Shown here in pieces: positions 56,125 to 64,000 of a DNA stretch of 64,000 bases. The notes below the pieces were generated by a model. The model ran no database searches and was not told the DNA's origin. It saw nothing but the letters and a program-made list of their open reading frames with translations. A program made the translations under genes and the position numbers. Numbering within the stretch: position 1 is the first letter of the stretch; the number at the start of each line of letters is the position of its first letter. Source of the stretch: Zingiber officinale (Eukaryota > Streptophyta > Magnoliopsida > Zingiberales > Zingiberaceae); NCBI RefSeq assembly GCF_018446385.1, contig NC_056004.1, forward strand, positions 31,254,492-31,318,491. The letters are read 5' to 3'.

Positions 56125-57150
56125 GGCTTGGCTTGGCTCGTTTACAGCTCTATTTCCTTAATTGATTTTCATGTCATATCGATCATTCAAAACCTACAGA
56201 ATGATTTATTTTCGCACATCCAATCAATTGGTGAGTCACACCAATTGATTAACAACTTATAATCGATTAACCCAATCAATTTAGAAGTTTTATGTATGTG
56301 AAAAGCACATCAATGGATTGGGGCAATCGATTTGAGCTACTAAATTAATTAAGCTAATCAATTAAACAACCTTCTATTCTCTTCGCGAAAATACAACCCC
56401 AATTGATTGGCTTGCTAAATTGTTTGCCCCAATCAATTTAGCAAGCTTCTATTCGCTCGCGAGAAACCTTCAATTGATTGAAACTTGCTCAATTGATTGA
56501 AACTTGCTCAATTGATTCAAGCAACAAACCTAGAATTCCAGGTTTAGGGTTTACCAATTGATCACCAGTCGATTTCTACAATTTTAGTCTTTCTGAGACT
56601 GAAATTATATCTTGCCTGATATCCGGTTGACCTCAACCTATTAGGACTTCCCCTACTCAACATCTAGTTATCCGTGACCTATTGGGACTTTCTAATGCCT
56701 AACATTCGATCATCCTTGATCTGTCAGAGCTTCTTCTCTAAGTATTTGGTCCTCCTTGATCTACTTGGACTTTCCTTGTCAACTTCCCGTTAGACTTTTG
56801 ATCACCGAGTATCCAATCAACCTTTGACTCACTCAAACTTTCTCACCAAGTATCCGATATTCCTATACCTACTTGGATTTTACTCTTGCTAACCTTTCCA
56901 TTGGATTTCCCTTACCTAATCTTCAGTTAGGACTAATCACTCGATAGCTTCTCACACTTCCCTAATCTTTAGTTAGGACTTCACGTTACCTAATTTTCAG
57001 TTAAGACTTTTTTCTTGTCTAATCTCAGTTATGACTCTCTATTACCTAACATCCAATTAAAATTTCCATTATTCAACCTCTAATTAGGACTTCCTGAGTC
57101 AAGTATAAGAGTCTCCTTTGATCTACTCTTACTCACATATTGTCAAATAT

Positions 57151-57999
57151 CAAAACTCAAGTTTGAGTCAATCCAATTGGACTTCTGATCACCAAGTGTC
57201 TAGTTAATTTTTGAACTATTCGGACTCTCTCACCAAGTATCTACTTCTCCCTTACTTGGTTTTGCTCTTGCTAAACTTTCCGTTGGACTTCTCTTACCTA
57301 ACTTCAATTAGGATTAGTTACTTGGTAGACTTTCTACCCTTGTCTAATTTTCAATTAACTCGAGTCAATCCGAACTTATTTGACTTGATCAATCGTGAAT
57401 CAAAGACGATTACATCAGTGCTTAATCCTCGATTAAAATCAAGATACTCCCTGAATAAATTAATTACTCCTGTGTAATATTTATTTGTTCTATGATCATC
57501 ATAATAAATAAAAGAATGACTCATCCTAATCTCGGTTAGTTTCATGAATATTTCCCAAACTAGGTGCTCATTTTAACTTATCATAATTAGTAGTTAAACT
57601 GATAGATTATTGATTAGAAGTCACAAGGTGTTGGGTCCTGTGAGATGCTATTTTTGATCAAAATGGTCATTGTTAGATTGTTGCTTTTGCAAGCAATTCT
57701 GATAGCTATGCTGGTCTTTAAATTGATAAGGGTTATAGTGTATGCTCATTGAATATTGTAAAGATCAATAACGAATTAAATAATTAAAGGGAGTGACCAA
57801 TTATTGATACTAATTGGGCAAAAAAAAAAAAAAAAGAAGACCCTGTTTAAAATAGGGTATTAAAATAGAGGTATTTTTAAGAGAAAATGAAATGTTTTTA
57901 AAATACTCTTACATAAAATGTACTTTCAATAATAAAAAAACTAAAAGTTATCTTAGTTTTTTCTCAGTATAATAACATTACATGTCTTCATTTTTTTTA
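57151..57999. other. Partial LTR-block copy and AT-rich spacer
   Basis: 57180-57400 repeats part of the 56780-56960 block (GGACTTCTGATCACCAAGTGTC...ACTTTCTACC). The rest is AT-rich with an A16 run near 57820. No gene seen. Confidence 0.45.
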
Positions 58000-58640
58000 G
58001 GGTAAACTATTCTAAACTTCATACCTACAAATTTAGCTTTGTTCTCAATTTTTACCTTTGAAAAAATTTATTGTCACTTTTTAATATGCAAATTTTATTT
58101 ATTTCAACTTTCTTTTAACTCTCTAATGTTCACCGATTTACTTAATTATTCTTATTTTTATTTTTTAGATATAAAATGTTTAAAATGAGATATAATTTCT
58201 CTAAATCCAACTAATTTAAATTAAAATCTAGTATATTTTCTATTAACTTAAGCATGATTCTTTTTCTGTCTAATTAATTCATTGATATACTCGATTCTAA
58301 TTAAATGATGCTGAATTATATAAAAATAATGATATAATTCCTTCTAAATTCAGTATCATTTAACTAAAATCTAGTATATCAATCGATTTGTCAAGTAAAA
58401 AAATTGTGTTCAATTTTATAAAAAAATATATTAAATTTTAGTTTAAATGTAGTGTATTTAAGAAAAATTATATTTTTTAGACTCTTTTAATAAAAAAATA
58501 AGAATAATTAGGTAAATAGGTATGAATTAGTGGTTGAAAGGAAGTTAAAGAAAAAAAATACATGCAGAGAATAGAATAAATTTTTTCTGATAAAAAAATT
58601 GAACATAAAGTTAAATTTACTATTAAAAATTCGGTAATTC
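58000..58640. repeat. AT-rich foldback element
   Basis: The left arm (TTTAGCTTTGTTCTCAATTT..., TTACTTAATTATTCTTATTT) pairs with the reverse complement of the right arm (AAATAAGAATAATTAGGTAA..., AAATTGAACATAAAGTTAAA) over most of the unit. The AT-rich centre holds diverged copies of AAATCTAGTATATTTTCTAT. It is probably a non-coding foldback or MITE copy. A related one lies at 61690-62480. Confidence 0.6.
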
Positions 58641-60300
58641 TTGTTGGCCAGAATTTGGCCAGCTAGAATTTTTTATCCTCCAATTAAAATGCATGCATGT
58701 ACATGCATGTAATTAATGTACACAGATGATATTACTAAAATACCCATGTATACACTTACATGTATTAATTTTAGCTGACCAGATTCTGATCATTTAGCAT
58801 TACCCTTAAAAATTTTAGATAATTTACTGTCATTTCAGCGAGAAAACATAACAAAAACAAAATTTAGAAAAGTACTACAGCACCGCCTGGAATTGCCATT
58901 AATGAGCTCTTTATTGTTACTCCGAAAATAAAAACAAAGATTCGACTGGATTTCCATCGACAACATTGGCAATCCTTGGCGATTAATAACAAGGATAAAA
59001 GTTGGCGAGCCCTTCGCCATCCCATCCATCGGCCGTAGACTGCGATTTGTTAGCTGCAGCAGCAGCAGCACAGCGCTGAGCACTAGGAGAGCAGCAGTAG
59101 CCATGGCTAACAGCATTTGTAGCATCTCAACAAAAGATTTCACTGGTAAAAGCCCTTGAAACCAGCGCCGGCGGCACTTTCCGAACAACACTGATCATCC
59201 ATCAAAGTAAAACAGCATTAAGACCGATCTTAGAAGTTTTTTCATTAATCATCTGGTAAATTATACTAGTATTTTGTTGTTTAATAGAAAATATAATTTT
59301 TAAATATAAAATATATTAGTATTTTGTTGTTTAAAATAGTTTTGTGTAAAAATAATTTATGATTGATTTTTTTAAAGTTATTTAAAAGATTATAATGATT
59401 GAAAATTTTAATTTTATATGAGCAAGCTGTTGTTTTATATTGAATTATGTTTTGAAAGTGACGAAATGAGTACACCAGTGATTTTTTAGATAAAAGAGAA
59501 AGTATCGATGTTATATTTCAGACACATTTGACAGGGAATGAGAGTAAAATAGTATTGATGGGTAAAATATTTAGGAAAATAAATAAAACGATCAGTTTGA
59601 GTTTGAATGGTAATAGGGATGATTTTTTTAAAGATTGATTTTTAAATGTGCGTAAATTAAATTATATTTTAAATTTACTTGATATGTGAATCAGGACAAG
59701 GTCATTTACCTTAAAGATTAATTGGGTAAAACTTAAACATCTAGGTTATTAAAAAAAATATTGGTGGAATAAAATGAAATCCAATGGAATGAAATCATTT
59801 TTAAAAAGGAAAAAAAATCTGGCTAGTAAAATGGTTTATTTATGTTTAAACTGACATGGTTGATGTAACAGTTTATTTATGTTTAAAATGGTTTATTTAG
59901 AAATTATTAATTTGTCTTGACTATCTGACACGTACAGTTTCTTCATAGCCTTCACACGCTTGACTTTATTAGTCCATTCCGCATGTGTAGTCCATTCAAT
60001 TCACCTTTATTAGATCTAGCACGCTTGACTTCATTAGTCCATTCAATTCACATTTATTAGATCAAACCAACTTGACCGACTCATCATATTTGCTTAATTC
60101 AATCGTTAGCTTGCTCGGCATTGATCAATCAACATGACTAGCCAAATATAATTAACATGTCCCTATTTACTTATCCTGCGATGGATAGAATAGGACCCTA
60201 AAGTTGGGTTTAATATCAAGAAATTCAGTTGATATAATGGTCAAAGTTAAGAAAAGATTAAGGCTCGAAACTAGTAATATATCATCAGAGTGATTGTCGA
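58641..60300. other. AT-rich spacer; one unsupported small ORF
   Basis: A 118-codon minus-strand frame at 58835-59191 has a Leu/Ala-rich hydrophobic stretch (MATAALLVLSAVLLLLQL, about residues 30-47) followed by unremarkable sequence. The (CAG)n-like run at 59058-59070 accounts for part of it. I do not recognise the product. The rest is AT-rich and non-coding. Confidence 0.35.
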
Positions 60301-61060
60301 ATTTTTAATATTAACTCGATTGAACTTAGAGCCGGGCGAATTTATGGGACTTAGCTTTCTATTTTTCATGAACATAATTATCAGATCATAGTCGATCGAC
60401 CTCGGAGCTAATCGGACCTACGAGATTCAGCTCCTCACTTTTCCAATATAAGGTTCTCAATATAAATCCGATCGGATTTAGAACAGATTGATTCCTAGGG
60501 ACTCAACTTCCTACTTCTTTCGAGCACGACTGCTAGTATATTTCCGGTCCGTCCAAGGGTCGGTCAAGTCTTAGGGACAACTCCCCACCTTATCGGAGCA
60601 CGACTCTCGGTATGTTTTCGGTCAGCCCAAGCATTGGCCCGACGCCTTATAGGAGGCAATATTGTAAGAGAATCACAATAACATGTTAGAGAGTAACAAC
60701 TACTTATCAAGGAATATTCCACTACTCTGACGTATACAACCTTCACTACCTAACATATTATAACACTAGACATTTTCTGTCGTCTCATTATCATAGAGGT
60801 TATGAGAGGCGGTATAAAGAGGGGGTCATCTCCGTTGGCCAGATATGTTTAACACACGTAAAAAAACGTCCTCATACTTTGCATTACGCACACGCTCCAC
60901 TATTCATCGTCTACTCCACTTTTCGCTCGACCACCATACTAGTTTGAGCGTCGGAGAATCTGCACTAAAGACCTCCTTTCTAGTTCTTGCTCTAACGTTT
61001 CATTTACTCTTTATTTTGTGTATAGAGAGGAAGAATGAGCCTATTTTTTTTCTAATTTAA
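60301..61060 (+). mobile_element. LTR-like remnant
   Basis: CG-richer block with GGTCGATCGACC-like words at 60385-60400, TATAAAGAGGGGG at 60812-60824 preceded by TTATGAGAGGCGG, and a pyrimidine-rich continuation. It resembles the promoter part of a gypsy LTR and shares words with 27340-27420. No boundaries or internal region found. Confidence 0.4.
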
Positions 61061-61689
61061 GATCTTCTCTCAGTTGAGGTCAAATTGTAAATCTTCTAGT
61101 TCAAAATTTTTTAGATCAAAAGAGATCTTATTCATTCATTAATTAGGTAGACTTAACCCCACCAATTAAATAAATAAATCCAACCTATCCAACTAATAAA
61201 TGAGTAGATCATGACTGATCAAAAATCCTGGATAAGAGGATCTCTATCCCTCCTAGTTAACAATAGACCATCTATCTACCGTTTTTAGACAGGATGAATA
61301 TAATTGCTCATTAAAAACTATTTTACTATTATACCCTTCTCCAGGATTAATGATCCAACTCGAGTCTAGTTGTGTTCGAACATAACCTACCACACACATA
61401 TTTTAATACAAAAATCTTAAAACAAAGCACGCCGTGGATTATTATGCGGCTTCAATCATGATCATGATGCCCGATGCGGCGACTCACCTACCTCAAGTCT
61501 TTTTCGTTCCCACTGCTTTTCCCCTTCTTCCCATTTGTCCCCTGCCCTCACAATCCTACGTGGAAATATGCCCACGGAAGGGGGAAAAAACGCACACACA
61601 AGCGGGCAAAATTAGGAATGTGAATTCTGAATAATTCGATTAATTTTTTTATCTTAATAATTGAGTAATAAATAGGAGAAAAATCTTTT
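61061..61689. other. Intergenic spacer
   Basis: No recognisable gene. The 61434-61634 frame is not protein-like. Confidence 0.4.
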
Positions 61690-62480
61690 AATATATCTTT
61701 AATTTTACATGCAGTTCTCATCTTAAAAAAAAAAAAAAATTATTTTCACTCTTTGCATATAGAGATTCATCTATTTTAATTTTTTCATATAAATATCATT
61801 ACTTAATTATCGTTCATATTTTTTAGATATAAAAAAAATCTAAAAATAAATATAATTTCTTTTAAATTCAGTACTTTAAAATAGAATCGAGTATATTTTC
61901 TATCAGATTGAACACTTTTTTTCCTACTTAACATAATTCATTCTATAAATTCAGCATCATTTAAAGAAAATCTAATATATTTTTCATCCACTATTTAAAG
62001 AGAATTTATTATATTTTTCATCCAATTTAGATGAAAAAAGAATCGTGTTTAATTTGATAGAAAATATATTAAATTATAATTATACGTGCTGAATTTAAGA
62101 GAAATTGTATTTATTTTTATACTTTTATACCTAAAAATATGAGAGGTAATTAAATAAATTGATATCCATTATGTTCGGGTAGGGTGTGGAAAATTAAGTA
62201 CGTTTTTTCCACTTAATATAAGTTCTCCTAAATTCAGCATCATTTAAAGAAAATCTAATATATTTTTCATTCAATTGAGCACTATTTTAAAAAAAATCTA
62301 ATATAATTTTCATTCAAATGAGATGACAAAAGAGTCAGATTCAATTTGATAGAAAATATGTTAAATTATAATTTAATGTATTGAATTTAAGAAGAATTAT
62401 ATTTACTTTTTAGACTTTTTATATTAAAACTATGAGAAGTAATTAGGTAAATTGACATTCATTTACTCAGTGAATGAAAA
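61690..62480. repeat. AT-rich foldback repeats, related to 58000-58640
   Basis: Two or three inverted and direct copies of blocks such as AAATCTAATATATTTTTCATTCAA and TTTGATAGAAAATATATTAAATT in opposite orientations, bounded by TTACTTAATTA and TAATTAGGTAA-like words. It appears to be one foldback element with a partial internal duplication at 62210-62450. Confidence 0.55.
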
Positions 62481-63580
62481 TAAAATTTTTAGCACTGGGG
62501 AATAATGCATGTAAAGTTTTATTTATGATTAAAGATTGCATGTAAATTTTTTCATAATTCATCATTATCCTTCTCTCTATATATAATTTAATTTAATTTA
62601 ATCCTAAAATTTTAATAAATTATCAATTCAGATGAATCCTGGTCAATTCTAATACCATCCGAAAATACTCCAATCTGAATCCTGATCAATTTTAATATCA
62701 TCCGAAAATACTCCAATCTGAATTCGATGCGATTCTAAATTCAAACCTAAAAATCTTCAATTGAATTATCGGATTGGATTTATTTTTGGCTTTCGTAGGT
62801 AGGATGGATAAGCGGGCATCGGACGGGCGGAGTTCGGAATAAGTGCGGCACACGGCTCGTCAGGTGCGCCATCAATAGGTGGCGCCCATTTAAGTCTCTG
62901 TGGCCTGCCGCGTGACCTCGTCACGCCATTGGCGCACCATTATGCTGCGTTATAGCTCGGCGAGGGTGCCATGAACGCCCCGCTCGCGCTGAGCTTGTGA
63001 ATCCGCCCCCGGTCAATTCAATTAGTTATTAAATGAGGTTTCATGGACGCATTCATCATGCGTGCATGCATGCATGCAACCGAATTATCAGAGGTCGATG
63101 ATGGGCCGGAGGAGGCAACCATAATTTACTGCACAAGGCAGTGCTGGCAAAAGAGCTCGCAAGCCTAAAGCTCGCCTCATCGCCTCGCCTTCCACCACGT
63201 GATTGCATTCATTAATTTGCCCATTGGGGGAAAAAAAACAACGAAGAAAAACTATCGGGACATGTAGAGACGATATGATGAGGGTGCGCCCATGGGAAAT
63301 ACAGCGGCAATCATGGCTTATCATTGTGTAGCGTATGATAAGAAGGAATGATGATTAACGTAATTATTATGGTCTTCTGTGTTTTGTTTTTTTTAATTAG
63401 CGTTGAAATGAAATTGTGGAAACATGGTTTGATGGCTAAATTTGATGGTGTTTTGGCTTTTGGGTTGGGGTGGGTCACGTGTGTCAGTCTTTGTCAACCA
63501 ATGCTTTGTCGGTCAAAACTATGGCTGCTCTGCTCTGCTCCTCTTCTCTTCTCAGTTCTCTGCGCTGCAGCGCCTGACGC
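62481..63580 (+). promoter_or_regulatory. Upstream region of HD-Zip II-like gene
   Basis: Non-coding. A GC-rich patch lies at 62790-63010 and a TGCATGCATGCATGCA run at 63062-63078. G-box hexamers CACGTG occur at 63196-63201 and 63476-63481, the second about 100 bp before the TATA box. HD-Zip II genes are commonly induced by shade through PIF factors that bind G-boxes, so these are plausible control sites, by inference. The small frames in this stretch are not genes. Confidence 0.45.
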
Positions 63581-63582
63581 TC

Positions 63583-63589
63583 TATAAAA
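63583..63589 (+). promoter_or_regulatory. TATA box of HD-Zip II-like gene
   Basis: TATAAAA, 119 bp upstream of the ATG at 63708, implying a 5' UTR of about 90 bases that is CT-rich near 63605-63680. Confidence 0.75.
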
Positions 63590-63707
63590 CCACCTAACCA
63601 AAAGCCTTCCCTCATTCCTCATCACCTCGCTGCTTGCTTCGTTTTGCTCCTCGGGCTTCTATTTCTTGTTTGTCTCTCTAGGGCTAGCTGTGCGTTTGTT
63701 GGCATTG

Positions 63708-64000
63708 ATGGAACTGGGGCTGAGGCTGGGGGAGGCGCCGGCGGGTAGGCCCTTCTGGGCGGCGGAGCCGGCGAAGAGAGGGAGAGGGAGTCTGGGGCTC
63801 GTGCTCGGGATGGGATTGGGGGTTGGTCGCTGCTCGGTCGAGGAGGTGCAGGAAAATGAGGACGCGATGGAGGAGAAGGAGATGGAAGGGGAAGTGGAAG
63901 TGGAAGAGGAGGAGGAAGAGGAGGAGGAGGAGAGCCGTTTCGCCGAGCCGGCACTGCAGCTTAACCTCCTTCCCCTCTTGCCTCTTTCGGGCCAGCCTTC
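63708..64000 (+). CDS. HD-Zip class II-like transcription factor, N-terminus (partial)
   Basis: An open frame of 97 codons without stop, running off the window. It starts MELGLRLGEAPAGRPFW, close to the MELGLSLG start of monocot HD-Zip II proteins (rice HOX11/HOX27 type), whose LxLxL motif is an EAR-type repression element. A second leucine-glycine stretch (LGLVLGMGLGVG, residues 29-40) follows, then an acidic run of about fifteen Glu (residues ~64-78), then ALQLNLLPLLPL. The homeodomain and leucine zipper would lie beyond the end, so the call is inferred from the N-terminus and start context only. The poly-Glu run is unusually long for the family. Codon use is GC-rich, unlike the nearby repeats. 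Confidence 0.6.
   Translation, partial: MELGLRLGEAPAGRPFWAAEPAKRGRGSLGLVLGMGLGVGRCSVEEVQENEDAMEEKEMEGEVEVEEEEEEEEEESRFAEPALQLNLLPLLPLSGQP

Larger units (their letters stand above)
43835..56129 (-). mobile_element. Copia-like gag-only element C, with 5-bp target duplication GGCTT
   Basis: Minus-strand element with LTRs 55037-56124 (5') and 43840-44933 (3'), GGCTT duplicated at 43835-43839 and 56125-56129, a tRNA-Met primer site at 55024-55034, a purine tract complementary to 44934-44947, and a gag gene but no pol. Element B interrupts it at 46530-53841. Outside B, the internal region is about 2.8 kb, too short to have held pol. Confidence 0.92.
43263..56160. mobile_element. hAT-like TIR element (~590 bp) split by element C
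   Basis: Left terminus TAGGGTTGTAAATGAACTAAGC at 43271. Right terminus (ending 56152) read in reverse is TAGAGCTGTAAACGAGCCAAGC, matching at 17 of 22 positions. Flanking octamers TATCCTTA (43263-43270) and TTTCCTTA (56153-56160) match at 7 of 8, the target size of hAT elements. The body is rich in AAGCTTGAAC/GTTCATGAAC words and encodes nothing. Element C occupies 43840-56124 within it. Confidence 0.8.
42956..57150 (-). mobile_element. Old D-type LTR, split by a nested insertion
   Basis: Minus-strand LTR in two pieces, 42956-43270 and 56153 to about 57150. The left piece (GATTTTACTTAGTATTCGCC...CTATAAAACC) corresponds to the downstream end of the LTR at 25145 (compare 26640-26670, reverse strand). 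The right piece has CAATTGATTG-type dyads (56215-56560) and GGACTT modules (56600-57150). The 3'-terminal end is missing, cut by the gypsy element. A partial copy of the module block follows at 57180-57400. Confidence 0.65.

Noticed and set aside
58835-59191. 118-codon membrane protein gene
   Set aside because: One hydrophobic stretch arises partly from a CAG-type repeat, with no homologous motif, no promoter sign and an AT-rich tail typical of non-coding DNA.
63622-63954. 110-codon proline-rich minus-strand frame
   Set aside because: It is the antisense reading of the HD-Zip II-like first exon. The poly-Pro/Ser character is the complement of the poly-Glu and Gly codons.

Overview
The window is nuclear DNA from a flowering plant, most likely a monocot with a large, retrotransposon-rich genome (a Zingiberales-type plant is only a guess). 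Pointers are a plant-type complex I ESSS subunit, a plant class glycine-rich secreted protein with a 113-bp intron, the 5' end of an HD-Zip II-like transcription factor gene, and dense nested LTR retrotransposons primed by plant-type tRNA sites. Nothing bacterial is present. Host genes sit only at the two edges: ESSS at 559-921 (+), GRP at 4150-4625 (-), and the HD-Zip II-like gene starting at 63708 (+) and running off the window.

From about 5.75 to 14.27 kb lies one decayed, near full-length copy of a badnavirus/tungrovirus-like endogenous pararetrovirus. It is circularly permuted: RT, RNase H, viroplasmin-like domain, promoter and leader, movement protein, coat protein, zinc finger, protease. 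It ends against an (AT)n tract and carries a SINE with an 18-bp target duplication. From 15.55 to 20.06 kb lies a truncated Ty3/gypsy gag-protease, split by a 2.4-kb solo LTR. From 20.06 to 26.84 kb lies a gag-only Copia-like element whose two LTRs belong to different families (a chimera). A further LTR of the second type lies at 28.79-30.27 kb.

From 32.6 to 42.96 kb lies a minus-strand Ty3/gypsy element of the Tat type (gag, protease, RNase H, integrase, antisense ORF, tandem repeats) with its RT lost. From 42.96 to 57.2 kb there is a four-level nest: an old LTR interrupted by an hAT-like TIR element (about 590 bp, 8-bp target duplication), interrupted by Copia-like element C (GGCTT duplication), interrupted by gag-only element B (GAGTC duplication, intact 503-aa gag). 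From 57.5 to 63 kb the sequence is AT-rich with foldback repeats and LTR remnants.

The most unusual signal is in the LTRs of the gag-only family. Each carries, just upstream of its TATA box, an array of short dyad-symmetric motifs specific to that subfamily (CAGTCGACTG; GATCGGTC..GACCGATC; AATCGATC..GATCGATT). The same subfamily motif recurs inside the element, 0.5-1.3 kb before the 3' LTR. Further upstream in the B- and D-type LTRs is a second array of short inverted-repeat modules whose arms differ from module to module but always pair with each other.
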